Origin: Thermohalobaculum sp965263335
Lineage (GTDB): Bacteria; Pseudomonadota; Alphaproteobacteria; Rhodobacterales; Rhodobacteraceae
DNA: 64,000 nt
Assembly (NCBI GenBank): GCA_965263335.1
Contig: CBDHHE010000001.1
Span: 4,154,001 to 4,218,000, forward strand
Reading direction: 5' to 3'
This document shows, piece after piece, positions 16,607 through 25,895 of this stretch (positions within the stretch are counted from its first letter, which is position 1; every line of letters begins with the position of its first letter). The translations under genes were made by a program, and so were the position numbers. Below the pieces are notes generated by a model, which was given only the letters and a program-made list of their open reading frames with translations, did no database searches and was not told the origin of the DNA.

Positions 16607-17623
16607 ATGAGAACATCTGTAATCTTCGGCGCGCTTGCAGCAGCGGGCCTCGCAGCGAGTTCCGCGGCCGCGGGCACGCTCGACGACGTGAAGGCGAAGG
16701 GCTTCCTGCAATGCGGTGTTTCGACGGGCGTTCCCGGTTTCGAGTACACCAACGCTGACGGCGAGTGGGAAGGCTTCGACGTTGCGGTTTGCCGCGCGGT
16801 TGCCGCGGCGGTTTTCGGTGACCCCAAGGCGGTCAAGTTCACGCCAACAACCGGTAAGACCCGGTTTACCGCGCTGGCGTCCGGCGAGATCGACATGCTC
16901 TCGCGTGTGACCACCTGGACATACTCCCGTGACGTCGATCTCAAGTTCACCTTCGTGGGCATCAACTACTACGACGGTCAGGGCTTCATGGTTCCCAAGG
17001 CGCTCGGTGTCTCTTCAGCAACCGAGCTCGATGGCGCCACCGTGTGCATCCAGACCGGCACCACCACCGAGCTGAACCTCGCGGACTACTTCCGGACGAA
17101 CGGCATGAACTACGAGCCGGTCCCGATCGAAACCCAGACCGAAGCTCAGGCGAAGTATCTCGCCGGTGCTTGCGACGTCTACACGACCGACTCCTCTGCT
17201 CTGGCTGCGTCGCGTTCGACATTCGAGGCGCCCGATGAGCACGTGGTTCTGCCGGAGATCATCTCGAAAGAGCCCCTCGGACCGCTGGTTCGCCATGGCG
17301 ACAGCGAGTGGGGCGATGTCGTGCGCTGGGCCTTCAACGCTCTGGTGATCGCAGAGGAGAAGGGTATCACGGCCGCCAATGTTGCCGAAATGGCAGCGGG
17401 CACCAACGATCCCGAGATCAACCGCCTGCTCGGCTCCGAAGGTGAGTACGGCGCAATGATGGGCCTGCCGGCTGATTGGGCCGTCCAGGCGATCAGTGCC
17501 GAAGGCAACTACGGCGAGATCTTCGAGAAGTATCTCGGCGTAAACACGCCGATCGGGCTCGCCCGAGGGCTGAACGCCCAATGGACCAACGGCGGTCTGA
17601 TTTACTCCCCGCCGTTCCGCTGA
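16607..17623 (+). CDS. aapJ: General L-amino acid ABC transporter, periplasmic binding protein
   Basis: 338 residues from ATG 16607 behind AAGAGGT. A short signal peptide (about 1-23, ending SSAAAG) precedes a family 3 solute-binding domain with FLQCGVSTGVPGFEYTN, WEGFDVAVCRAVAAAVF and the ATVCIQTGTTTELN lobe motif. AapJ/BztA proteins bind a broad range of L-amino acids in the periplasm and hand them to AapQM. The gene leads aapJQMP, with a strong hairpin directly after it that probably keeps the binding protein more abundant than the permeases. Confidence 0.95.
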   Translation: MRTSVIFGALAAAGLAASSAAAGTLDDVKAKGFLQCGVSTGVPGFEYTNADGEWEGFDVAVCRAVAAAVFGDPKAVKFTPTTGKTRFTALASGEIDMLSRVTTWTYSRDVDLKFTFVGINYYDGQGFMVPKALGVSSATELDGATVCIQTGTTTELNLADYFRTNGMNYEPVPIETQTEAQAKYLAGACDVYTTDSSALAASRSTFEAPDEHVVLPEIISKEPLGPLVRHGDSEWGDVVRWAFNALVIAEEKGITAANVAEMAAGTNDPEINRLLGSEGEYGAMMGLPADWAVQAISAEGNYGEIFEKYLGVNTPIGLARGLNAQWTNGGLIYSPPFR

Positions 17624-17630
17624 TCGAACA

Positions 17631-17656
17631 GGGGCGCGCCCACCACGGCGCGCCCC
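17631..17656 (+). terminator. Perfect hairpin between aapJ and aapQ
   Basis: Ten-base arms GGGGCGCGCC and GGCGCGCCCC enclose a six-base loop, starting seven bases after the aapJ stop. No T-run follows, so this is more likely a transcript-stabilising or partial attenuation hairpin than a full terminator. Confidence 0.7.
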
Positions 17657-17714
17657 AACTCTATCTGCCGGTCACCACGTCCGCGTTCTCGCCGAGCAAA
17701 GGGGGTCACTCCGA

Positions 17715-19421
17715 ATGAGCGTCACCGAGGCGCCCGCTTCCCAATCGTTCCGCATCGACATGCTCTGGAACGACAGCCGCTACCGTTCCCTCTTCTTCCA
17801 GGTTGTGGCTCTGATGGTTTTCATGCTGCTGGTCGCCTGGGTGGCGTCGAATGCGGTTCAGAACCTCGCCGCGCTGGGCAAGGAATTCAGCTTCCGGTTC
17901 ATGACGGACCCGTCCAGCTACGACATCAACCAGCGCCTGATCGAATACACCTCGCGCTCGAGCCATTCGACGGCAGCGGTTGTCGGCATTCTGAACACGC
18001 TTCTGGTGGCGTTCCTGGGCTGCATTGCGGCGACGCTGCTCGGCGTGATCGCCGGTGTGCTGCGGCTCTCGAAAAACTGGATCGTGGCCCGGCTGATGAC
18101 GGTCTACATCGAGGGTGTCCGCAACGTTCCCGTGCTCCTGCAAATTCTGCTCTGGGGCGCTGTGTTCGAGGAAACACTGCCCGCGCCGCGTGCTTTCCGC
18201 GGAGAGACGCCCGAGGCGAGCATGCTGTTCGATGCGATCGCCGCAACGAACCGTGGGTTCTACTTCCCGGGCCCCGTCTTCGGCGATGGTTCCGTCTGGG
18301 TCGTGGGTGCGCTGATCGTCGGGATCATCGCTGCCATCTGGTACGGCCGCATCATCACGAAGCGCCAGCAGGAAACCGGCGAGCAGATGCCATCCTGGTG
18401 GCCCAAGCTCTTGATGATCCTGGTGCCGCCGATCCTCCTGCAGCTGATCATGGGCAGCCCCATCGGGCTCGAGTACCCGGAACTCAAAGGCTTCAACTTC
18501 CAGGGCGGCATCTTTGCCCGCGTCTCTCTGGTCGCGCTCTGGCTGGCGCTCTCACTCTACACCGCAGCCTTCATCGCAGAAAACGTGCGCGCCGGCATCA
18601 TGGCGGTGTCAAAGGGGCAGACCGAGGCGGCCTTCGCGTTGGGTCTGCAGCCCGCGCGAACCATGAACCTCGTGATTCTGCCGCAAGCGCTGCGGGTTAT
18701 CATCCCACCGCTGATCTCGCAGTATCTGAACCTCACCAAGAACTCATCGCTGGCGATCGCCGTGGGCTACATGGACGCGACCGGGACACTGGGCGGCATC
18801 ACGCTGAACCAAACCGGTAAGGAAATGGAGACGCTGCTGCTCCTGATGGCGTTCTACCTTGCCATCTCGCTGTCGATCTCCTTTGTCATGAACCTCTACA
18901 ATGAAAGCGTGAAACTCGTCGAGCGCACCTCTGCCGTGGGGTTCGGGCTGTCTGTCGCCAGCCTCTTCGGCGGCAAATGGGAGCTGATGAAACGCGGCGA
19001 CGCCAAGATGCACCCGCAATACGGTGTGACAGGACCGCTCAATTTCGTCGTGCTCTTCTACGCCCTCTGGTTCCTTGCGCTGCTGCACTTCGTCTTCATC
19101 GATCAGGGGCGTGACAGCTACTACACCTGGGCATCGGTCGAGCAGATCATGGCGCTCTTGATGATCCTTTCCGCTGGTGCGGTCCTTGCGACCGCGATGC
19201 TGAAGGGGTCGAGCTTCATCGATCTCGCCTGTGTGGAGCTCGTGGTTTTCGTGATCGCTGTGTTGCTCGCTTTCCCGATGGGCGAGGTGGTGACGCAGTT
19301 CTCCAGCATGATCGTCACTGTGGGCGGCGTCGCCGTCAGATTGGCCACGATCGGCTATCTCGGCATCGCGACCCGACCCAACATCACTTACCTTAACCGC
19401 ATTCGGGAGGGCGCACGATGA
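17715..19421 (+). CDS. aapQ: Amino acid ABC transporter permease with C-terminal extension
   Basis: 568 residues from ATG 17715. Residues 1-395 match the usual AapQ/BztB permease: an N-terminal membrane helix, the segment with SSHSTAAVVGILNTLLVAF, and the EAA loop ALGLQPARTMNLVILPQALRVIIPPLI that contacts the ATPase. Family members usually end near residue 400. Here about 170 further residues follow (from FGLSVASLFGGKWELM), with roughly four extra hydrophobic segments, before the stop that overlaps aapM by ATGA. The extension is in frame, has the same codon use, and is therefore real unless the sequence holds an error. Confidence 0.92.
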   Translation: MSVTEAPASQSFRIDMLWNDSRYRSLFFQVVALMVFMLLVAWVASNAVQNLAALGKEFSFRFMTDPSSYDINQRLIEYTSRSSHSTAAVVGILNTLLVAFLGCIAATLLGVIAGVLRLSKNWIVARLMTVYIEGVRNVPVLLQILLWGAVFEETLPAPRAFRGETPEASMLFDAIAATNRGFYFPGPVFGDGSVWVVGALIVGIIAAIWYGRIITKRQQETGEQMPSWWPKLLMILVPPILLQLIMGSPIGLEYPELKGFNFQGGIFARVSLVALWLALSLYTAAFIAENVRAGIMAVSKGQTEAAFALGLQPARTMNLVILPQALRVIIPPLISQYLNLTKNSSLAIAVGYMDATGTLGGITLNQTGKEMETLLLLMAFYLAISLSISFVMNLYNESVKLVERTSAVGFGLSVASLFGGKWELMKRGDAKMHPQYGVTGPLNFVVLFYALWFLALLHFVFIDQGRDSYYTWASVEQIMALLMILSAGAVLATAMLKGSSFIDLACVELVVFVIAVLLAFPMGEVVTQFSSMIVTVGGVAVRLATIGYLGIATRPNITYLNRIREGAR

Positions 19422-20545
19422 GCGGATCACCTGCCCGAGACGTCGCATTCGTCGCGGATGGCCAAATCCCGGCCTCACCTCCGCCGCTGGGAGAAACCGG
19501 CCCCCTCCACTGGGTACGGGAAAACCTTTTCTCCTCGTGGAGCAACGCCGCCCTGACCATCATCTCGGTCGCTCTGATCCTCATGATCGTCCCACCGGTC
19601 ATCCAGTGGGCGTTCATCGACAGCGTTTGGGCACCCGCCGAGATGTCGCTGAAAGGCTGCCGCGAGGTCAATTCTCACGGCGCCTGTTGGGCTGTCATCA
19701 ACGAGCGCTTCAACCAGTTCATCTTCGGGTTCTATCCGTCGCATCTTTACTGGCGGCCGATTCTTGCGTTCATCCTGCTGTTGGTCGCGCTCGGGCCGGT
19801 GCTGTTCAGCTCGATGCCGCGCCAGCTGCTGTGGTTCAGTGCGGCCTATCCCGTCATCGCGTACTTGCTGATTTGGGGCGGGCTGGGCCTGGAGAGCGTC
19901 GAATCCGCGAAGATCGGCGGTTTCCTGCTGACTCTCATCATCGGTGTCGTGGGAATCTCGGCCTCTCTGCCCATCGGGATCCTGCTGGCGTTGGGGCGCC
20001 GGTCGGACCTTTTCATCGTCAAGGTGCTCTGCATCGGCTTCATCGAGTTCATCCGCGGCGTGCCGCTGATCACGCTCTTGTTCGTGGCTTCGACACTGCT
20101 GAACTACTTTCTGCCGCCCGGGACCTCTTTCGACCTGATCCTGCGCGTGCTGATCATGGTCTCGCTGTTTGCCAGCGCCTATATGGCCGAGGTGATCCGT
20201 GGCGGGCTCGCGGCATTGCCGCAGGGCCAGTACGAAGCCGCAGACGCGCTCGGTCTGGACTACTGGAAGTCGATGCGTCTGATCATCATGCCGCAGGCGC
20301 TCAAGATTTCGATCCCCGGTATCGTCAACAACTTCATCGGGCTGTTCAAAGACTCGACGCTGGTGCTGATCATCGGGATGCTTGATCCGCTGGGTATGGC
20401 AACCCCAATCCGCGCCGACAGCGCATGGAATGGCGTTCTCTGGGAGATCTATGTCTTCATCGCCGCCATGTTCTTCATCTGCTGCTTCGGCATGTCCCGC
20501 TATTCCATGTATCTCGAGCGCAAGCTCGCGACCGATCACCGCTAG
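19418..20545 (+). CDS. aapM: Amino acid ABC transporter permease
   Basis: 375 residues, ATG overlapping the aapQ stop (ATGA). N-terminal cytoplasmic stretch, then about eight membrane segments including FLLTLIIGVVGISASLPIGILLA, and the EAA loop ALGLDYWKSMRLIIMPQALKISIPGI. It forms the heteromeric inner-membrane channel with AapQ for uptake of polar and general L-amino acids. The length fits AapM/BztC. Confidence 0.95.
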   Translation: MSGSPARDVAFVADGQIPASPPPLGETGPLHWVRENLFSSWSNAALTIISVALILMIVPPVIQWAFIDSVWAPAEMSLKGCREVNSHGACWAVINERFNQFIFGFYPSHLYWRPILAFILLLVALGPVLFSSMPRQLLWFSAAYPVIAYLLIWGGLGLESVESAKIGGFLLTLIIGVVGISASLPIGILLALGRRSDLFIVKVLCIGFIEFIRGVPLITLLFVASTLLNYFLPPGTSFDLILRVLIMVSLFASAYMAEVIRGGLAALPQGQYEAADALGLDYWKSMRLIIMPQALKISIPGIVNNFIGLFKDSTLVLIIGMLDPLGMATPIRADSAWNGVLWEIYVFIAAMFFICCFGMSRYSMYLERKLATDHR

Positions 20546-20555
20546 GAGGTCCAAG

Positions 20556-21368
20556 ATGTCCGAACAAGCTTTCGCAGACGATCACATGCCCGAGGGTCAT
20601 GTTCCTGACCGCTCCAAGATGGCCGTCTCGGATGAGGTCGCGATCCAGATCACCGGCATGAACAAGTGGTACGGCGAGTTCCACGTGCTGCGCGACATCA
20701 ACCTGACAGTGAACCGTGGTGAACGGATCGTCATCTGCGGGCCCTCGGGCTCGGGCAAGTCTACGCTGATCCGTTGCATCAACCGGCTGGAAGAACACCA
20801 GAAGGGCGACATCATCGTCGATGGCACCGAACTGGGCTCGGATTTGAAGAACATCGACAAGATCCGCTCGGAAGTCGGGATGGTGTTCCAGCACTTCAAC
20901 CTGTTCCCGCATCTGACGATCCTCGAGAACTGCACGCTGGCACCGATCTGGGTGCGCAAGACCCCGCGCCGCGAGGCCGAGGAGACGGCGATGCATTTCC
21001 TCGAGAAGGTCAAGATCCCCGAGCAGGCGCACAAGTATCCGGGTCAGCTCTCGGGCGGTCAGCAGCAGCGTGTGGCGATCGCGCGCTCGCTCTGCATGAA
21101 GCCGCGGATCATGCTGTTCGATGAGCCGACCTCGGCACTCGATCCCGAGATGATCAAGGAGGTGCTGGACACCATGATCAGTCTCGCCGAGGAAGGGATG
21201 ACGATGCTCTGCGTCACGCACGAGATGGGTTTTGCCCGTCAGGTCGCGAACCGCGTCATCTTCATGGATCAGGGCCAGATCGTCGAGCAGAACGAACCGG
21301 AAGCGTTCTTCAACAATCCGCAGTCCGATCGGACCAAGTTGTTCCTGAGCCAGATTCTCGGCCACTGA
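20556..21368 (+). CDS. aapP: Amino acid ABC transporter ATP-binding protein
   Basis: 270 residues from ATG 20556, ten bases after the aapM stop and behind TAGGAGGT; a longer in-frame start was rejected for that reason. Walker A GPSGSGKST is at 62-70, the signature LSGGQQQR follows, then Walker B MLFDEPTSALD and the H-loop CVTHEMG. Typical PAAT-family ATPase that powers AapQM. A terminator follows at 21412. Confidence 0.96.
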   Translation: MSEQAFADDHMPEGHVPDRSKMAVSDEVAIQITGMNKWYGEFHVLRDINLTVNRGERIVICGPSGSGKSTLIRCINRLEEHQKGDIIVDGTELGSDLKNIDKIRSEVGMVFQHFNLFPHLTILENCTLAPIWVRKTPRREAEETAMHFLEKVKIPEQAHKYPGQLSGGQQQRVAIARSLCMKPRIMLFDEPTSALDPEMIKEVLDTMISLAEEGMTMLCVTHEMGFARQVANRVIFMDQGQIVEQNEPEAFFNNPQSDRTKLFLSQILGH

Positions 21369-21411
21369 ACGCCGTCTCTGTTGCCTCTGGGCAACGCAAA
21401 CAGGAATGTGA

Positions 21412-21441
21412 AACGTCCATGGTCCCGCCGTGGACGTTTTT
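21412..21441 (+). terminator. Rho-independent terminator after aapP
   Basis: AACGTCCATGG pairs with CCGTGGACGTT around a five-base loop and is followed directly by TTTTT, 44 bases after the aapP stop. This closes the aap operon. Confidence 0.85.
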
Positions 21442-21620
21442 CGTGGTTTCAAGCAGATTCTCTGGGTGCGCCCTGCTGAAATTGTCCACAGCGTAACCTA
21501 AGTCACATTCACGATCCCAAGCGTAAGGCTAAATGCCCGTTAACCACATCCCGCTACGATGTTGCGCGAGCGCGCGCTTCGGGCGGGTGCGGTGGGAAAT
21601 ATCTAATGTGGACTTGAGTT

Positions 21621-21698
21621 ATGACCTATCTGATCTACTACCCGGCAACCGTTGCGAGCCTGATCTTCGCTCTGATCGGCACGCTCAGCTTCGTCTGA
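21621..21698 (+). CDS. Possible 25-residue hydrophobic small protein
   Basis: A short frame from ATG 21621 encodes a very hydrophobic 25-residue peptide (MTYLIYYPATVASLIFALIG then TLSFV) that could span the membrane once. The upstream sequence has only a weak purine stretch. About ten bases after the stop a CCCCGCA/TGCGGGG hairpin appears. It may be a genuine small membrane protein or chance; no homologue can be named. Confidence 0.35.
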   Translation: MTYLIYYPATVASLIFALIGTLSFV

Positions 21699-21810
21699 GC
21701 CGACCCTCCCCGCATCTCCTGCGGGGAACGCCACGCTTCTCGACTTCATTGCTGCAACGCCCTAAAATCTCGACGCTGGTTTGACCGCCGGCCGATCTGG
21801 AGAGCCGCGT

Positions 21811-22272
21811 TTGCCCGTCTCATCACCGGTCCGGAGCCTCAATCTGCTGCTCCTGATCCTGTTCCCCGCCGCGTGGTTGGCTCCACTCGCGCGGGCCGGA
21901 TTGCTGCCCTGGTTCTCGGGAGACGCGATCACGATCCTGGGAGGCGTCGCTGATCTCTGGATCGTGGATCCGGTGCTGAGCCTGCTCGTCGCCCTGTTCG
22001 CTCTGGTCATTCCCTATGCCAAGGTCCTGGTCTTGGCCGCCGTTCACTTCGGGCGGCTCGGTCCGGGCTCTGTGCCGCTGGTCGAAGCCATCGGCAAGCT
22101 TTCGATGGCCGACGTGTTCCTTGTGGCGCTCTACATCGTGATCGTGAAGGGGGTGGGCATCGGCCACGTGACGACCGCGTGGGGCCTCTGGCTCTTCACG
22201 GGATGCGTGTTGGCGTCGGCATGGATAGGCTGGGCGACGAAGCGGTCTCTGGACCGCGACAATGCAGCCTGA
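21811..22272 (+). CDS. PqiA-family (paraquat-inducible protein A) membrane protein
   Basis: 153 residues from TTG 21811, chosen because GGAGAG sits seven bases upstream; an earlier TTG at 21781 lacks such a site. Four membrane segments carry family features: WLAPLARAGLLPWFSG, VDPVLSLLVALFALVIPYAKVLVL and the SMADVFLVALYIVIVKGVG helix typical of PqiA. PqiA proteins work with MCE proteins in envelope lipid transport; no pqiB is seen here. The single-domain form is half the length of E. coli PqiA. Confidence 0.8.
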   Translation: MPVSSPVRSLNLLLLILFPAAWLAPLARAGLLPWFSGDAITILGGVADLWIVDPVLSLLVALFALVIPYAKVLVLAAVHFGRLGPGSVPLVEAIGKLSMADVFLVALYIVIVKGVGIGHVTTAWGLWLFTGCVLASAWIGWATKRSLDRDNAA

Positions 22273-22364
22273 CGGGACGCCCGCTCCGTGTTCGGTCTGG
22301 ACATCAGGCGTGTTCACGTGTCTTCCCTGCATTTGCTTCACAGCGGGAGAGGGGTGGGCTGGCC

Positions 22365-22676
22365 ATGGGCATGATCCTGACCATCACGGGGCTATTTGCC
22401 GGCATCGGGGTTTTCGTTGCCGCCATGTACTCGTTCAGCCAGATCATTCTGCTCGAGGGACGCGCGCGCATCATTCACGCCGTACTGTTTGTCTTGGTGC
22501 TTGCGGTCATGGCTGCCCTGATGGAGCGCGAGGTGCCTCTTGCGCGGATTCTGGCCGGTCCGTTGTTCGTGATGGCGTGCTGGGCGTTCGCGATCGAGCG
22601 CCGATGGAACCGGATCATGCCGCTGCTCATTCAGATCTTTGCTTTGGTCTTGATGCTCGGATATGTCGCCTTGTGA
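22365..22676 (+). CDS. Small hypothetical integral membrane protein
   Basis: 103 residues from ATG 22365. Four predicted hydrophobic segments (ILTITGLFAGIGVFVAAMYSF; a middle pair around LFVLVLAVMAAL; a final LLIQIFALVLMLGYVAL) with a charged ERRWNR loop. No recognised domain. It lies between the PqiA-like gene and radA on the same strand and may share transcription with either. Confidence 0.65.
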   Translation: MGMILTITGLFAGIGVFVAAMYSFSQIILLEGRARIIHAVLFVLVLAVMAALMEREVPLARILAGPLFVMACWAFAIERRWNRIMPLLIQIFALVLMLGYVAL

Positions 22677-22770
22677 CGTTTTTTCGGCGAGCAGTTGGGG
22701 TTGAGGCACCCAATTGCGTGCATCTTGTCCCGAACCGGGATATCAACGTCGCAACGAGCAGTGAAGGCAG

Positions 22771-24141
22771 ATGGCAAAAGCCCTGGTCCAATATGTGTGC
22801 CGCGAATGCGGTGCGGTCCACCGGAAGTGGTCGGGCCAATGCTCGGAATGTGGCACATGGAATGCCATCGAGGAGGACACCGGCCTCTCTGCCGCCGGTC
22901 CTGCAGCGAAAACACTGGGCCGCGGCAAGGGGCGTCGGGTCACGCTCTCAGCCCTCTCCGGCGAGGACGCACCTCCGCCGCGCGCGTGCTCGGGCATCGG
23001 TGAGCTCGATCGTGTGCTGGGCGGCGGATTGGTGCCGGGTTCGGCGATACTGGTCGGCGGCGACCCCGGAATTGGCAAGTCGACACTGCTTCTTCAGGCG
23101 ACGGCGGCGTTTGCGGGTGTGGGCGCTCGCGTGGTCTACGTCTCGGGCGAGGAAGCGGCGGCGCAGGTGCGCATGCGGGCTGCCCGGCTCGGACTGGCCG
23201 ATGCTGAAGTGCGGCTCGCGGCGGAAACAAATCTGCGCGACATTCTCACAACCATCGAAGCCGAGAAACCGGACCTCGTGGTCATCGACTCGATCCAGAC
23301 CATGTGGGTGGATCATATCGACTCCGCGCCGGGTTCTGTCTCGCAAGTCCGAGCTTCTGCGCACGAGCTGACGACGTTTGCCAAACGGCGCAACGTTGCC
23401 GTGGTTCTGGTGGGCCATGTCACCAAGGAAGGTCAGATCGCCGGACCGCGCGTAGTCGAGCACATGGTCGACACCGTGCTCTACTTCGAGGGTGAGCGGG
23501 GTCACCAGTTCCGCATTCTGCGCGCCGTGAAGAACCGGTTCGGGCCTGCGGATGAGATAGGTGTTTTCGAGATGACCGGCGCCGGGCTCGCAGAGGTGAT
23601 GAACCCGTCGGCGCTATTTCTGGGCGAGCGTGCAACTGCGGCGCCGGGCTCAGCGGTCTTTGCGGGCATCGAGGGCACCCGGCCCGTGCTGGTCGAGTTT
23701 CAGGCGCTGGTTGCAACGACATCATTGGGCACGCCGAGGCGGGCCGTTGTGGGCTGGGACCAAAGCCGTCTCAGCATGATCCTCGCCGTGCTCGAGTCGC
23801 GATGTGCCGTCTCTTTCGCGGGCCGGGACGTCTACCTGAACGTTGCCGGAGGGCTGCGCGTCTCGGAGCCGGCGGCTGATCTTGCCGCCGCCGCGGCGCT
23901 GATCTCGGCGCTGTCCGATGAGGCCTTGCCCGCGAACACGGTCCATTTCGGCGAAGTGAGCCTCTCGGGCGCAATCCGCCCGGTTCCGCAAGCCGATCTC
24001 CGCCTCAAAGAAGCCGAAAAACTCGGATTTCTTCAGGCGGTCGTACCCGAAGCCGGTCAATCTCCCGGCGCTGGGAACCTGAATGTGCGCTCTGTTTCGA
24101 CTCTTGGCGAGTTCGTGACAGGGATGCTAGACGACGCCTGA
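22771..24141 (+). CDS. radA: DNA repair protein RadA (Sms)
   Basis: 456 residues from ATG 22771. The N-terminal zinc ribbon uses Cys10, Cys13, Cys24 and Cys27. Walker A GGDPGIGKST is at 96-105, the RadA-specific KNRFG motif follows the ATPase core, and the C-terminal third is a Lon-like P domain. RadA promotes branch migration during recombination. Followed 20 bases later by cvpA, an order common in alphaproteobacteria, where purF usually comes next; here it does not. Confidence 0.97.
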   Translation: MAKALVQYVCRECGAVHRKWSGQCSECGTWNAIEEDTGLSAAGPAAKTLGRGKGRRVTLSALSGEDAPPPRACSGIGELDRVLGGGLVPGSAILVGGDPGIGKSTLLLQATAAFAGVGARVVYVSGEEAAAQVRMRAARLGLADAEVRLAAETNLRDILTTIEAEKPDLVVIDSIQTMWVDHIDSAPGSVSQVRASAHELTTFAKRRNVAVVLVGHVTKEGQIAGPRVVEHMVDTVLYFEGERGHQFRILRAVKNRFGPADEIGVFEMTGAGLAEVMNPSALFLGERATAAPGSAVFAGIEGTRPVLVEFQALVATTSLGTPRRAVVGWDQSRLSMILAVLESRCAVSFAGRDVYLNVAGGLRVSEPAADLAAAAALISALSDEALPANTVHFGEVSLSGAIRPVPQADLRLKEAEKLGFLQAVVPEAGQSPGAGNLNVRSVSTLGEFVTGMLDDA

Positions 24142-24161
24142 CCACTAAGAGGGAACATCGC

Positions 24162-24812
24162 ATGCAATTCACGATTGTTGATGGGGGAGTGGCGGTGATC
24201 ACGATCTTGTCGGGGTTGCTGGCCTACTCTCGAGGCTTCACCCGCGAGATCTTTGCCATCGGTGGGTGGATCGTGGCCGCCCTCGCCGCGTTCTATCTGG
24301 CGCCCTTGGTGGAACCGCTGATCCGTGAACTGCCGGCGGTGGGCGATTTCTTTCGGTCCAACTGTCTGATCTCGATGATCGCGGCGTTCTCCCTTGTGGT
24401 TGCGGCTGGTCTTCTGGTGTTGTCGGTGTTCACTCCGATCTTCTCGGCGGCGGTGCTCGACTCGCCACTGGCGCCGGTGGACCGGGTGCTCGGGTTCCTG
24501 TTCGGTATCGTGCGCGCAGGCGTTCTGCTCGCCGTGGGCTATCTGATCTACGACAGCCTCTCCGGTGGCTCGACATGGGCGCCACTCCAGAACGCGGCCA
24601 GCAAGGGGCTGCTCGATCAGGCGTCTGACGTTTTGAACCAGTATCGGCCGGAGGAGCTGCCGTCCTGGTTCCGCGAGCGCATCGACGCGCTGATGGCGCC
24701 CTGTTCGGGCGATGTGCCTGCGCCAGAGCCGACGGGGCCGGCGGCAGACACCGGAACGGGCACCAACGCGCCCAACATTCAGACTGCACCGACATCGGAC
24801 CAGTCGAACTGA
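24162..24812 (+). CDS. cvpA: CvpA family membrane protein
   Basis: 216 residues from ATG 24162. Four membrane segments; the opening TIVDGGVAVITILSGLLAYSRGFTREIFAIGGW is the CvpA family signature, and the C-terminal 45 residues are a Pro/Thr-rich soluble tail. CvpA is needed for colicin V production in E. coli and for envelope and bile tolerance elsewhere; the molecular role is unclear. Confidence 0.93.
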   Translation: MQFTIVDGGVAVITILSGLLAYSRGFTREIFAIGGWIVAALAAFYLAPLVEPLIRELPAVGDFFRSNCLISMIAAFSLVVAAGLLVLSVFTPIFSAAVLDSPLAPVDRVLGFLFGIVRAGVLLAVGYLIYDSLSGGSTWAPLQNAASKGLLDQASDVLNQYRPEELPSWFRERIDALMAPCSGDVPAPEPTGPAADTGTGTNAPNIQTAPTSDQSN

Positions 24813-24838
24813 GCAGCGCAACACGGTAGGGGGTCCGA

Positions 24839-25777
24839 ATGGCAGAACACAAGCTGACGGCTGGACCCGAGACATGTCACTGGGGCTTTTTCGATGCGGC
24901 CCTGCCGCCCGTCCTCAAGATCGCAGATGGCGACACGGTGACAGTCGAGACGGTCTCCGGCGGGCCCGAGACGTTGCCCGACCCCGGCTATCATGTGCCG
25001 CCCGAGCTCTATGACATCCACGCGCGGGCGGAAAGGATGCTGCCCGGTCACATTCTCACGGGCCCGATCGCGATCGAGGGTGCCGAGCCCGGAGACGTGC
25101 TGGAAGTCCAGATCGGGGAGATCGGGCTACGTCAGGACTGGGGGTATAATTTCATCCGTCCGCTGGCCGGCACCTTGCAGGACGATTTCCACGAGACCTA
25201 CCGGACCACCATTGCACTCGATGCCGAGCGTATGACGGGGCGCCTGCCCTGGGGCCTCGAATTGCCGCTACGCCCGTTCTTCGGAGTGATGGGTGTGGCA
25301 CCACCGCAGAGCTGGGGCCGGATCACCTCGATTGTGCCTCGTGCCCACGGCGGCAACATCGACAACAAGGAACTCGTCGCAGGCGCAACACTGCTGCTGC
25401 CGGTCTTTGTGCCGGGGGCCAATTTTTCCTGCGGTGACGGGCACGGCGCCCAGGGCGATGGAGAAGTTAACGTCACCGCCATCGAAACCGCACTGACCGG
25501 GACCATGACGTTCCGACTGCACAAGGGGGCCGGGCGCTGCTATCCGCGCGCGATGACCCCCTCGCACCTCATCACCATGGCGATGGACCCCGATCTCGAC
25601 CGATGCGCCGAGCGCGCCTTGCGTGACATGATCGAATGGATCGGGGAGACGGCGGGCTTGAGTCGTGAAGACGCCTACGTGCTCTGCTCGCTGGCCGCCG
25701 ACTTGCGTGTGACCCAGACGGTCAATGGCTCGAAGGGCATTCACTGCATGATCGAACGCCATCTCGTCGCAGCCTGA
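24839..25777 (+). CDS. Acetamidase/formamidase family protein
   Basis: 312 residues from ATG 24839, preceded by AGGGGGT. FmdA/AmdA family layout: GDTVTVETVSGGPE near the start, HILTGPIAIEGAEPGDVLEVQI, HGGNIDNKELVAGATLLLPV, and CGDGHGAQGDGEVNVTAIE, which are metal-binding and active-site segments. Members hydrolyse formamide or acetamide to ammonia and the acid. The gene is monocistronic or a tail of radA-cvpA; the actual amide is unknown. Confidence 0.9.
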   Translation: MAEHKLTAGPETCHWGFFDAALPPVLKIADGDTVTVETVSGGPETLPDPGYHVPPELYDIHARAERMLPGHILTGPIAIEGAEPGDVLEVQIGEIGLRQDWGYNFIRPLAGTLQDDFHETYRTTIALDAERMTGRLPWGLELPLRPFFGVMGVAPPQSWGRITSIVPRAHGGNIDNKELVAGATLLLPVFVPGANFSCGDGHGAQGDGEVNVTAIETALTGTMTFRLHKGAGRCYPRAMTPSHLITMAMDPDLDRCAERALRDMIEWIGETAGLSREDAYVLCSLAADLRVTQTVNGSKGIHCMIERHLVAA

Positions 25778-25895
25778 CATGATGCCGGCTCCGAATCGGT
25801 CCAGACTGCTTGGGGTTGTCCTGTTTCGGGGCCGGTGAAAAGGCGTTGAGCCCTCACGGCCAAGGGGCTAGCATCCTGCTCAGGAGGCTCACCGG

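Noticed and set aside
16311..16607. 98-codon frame upstream of aapJ
   Set aside because: No ribosome-binding site, no family match; overlaps aapJ start.
19475..20554. 359-codon minus-strand frame
   Set aside because: Antisense to aapM; low-complexity Asp/Gln/Arg-rich translation with no domain.
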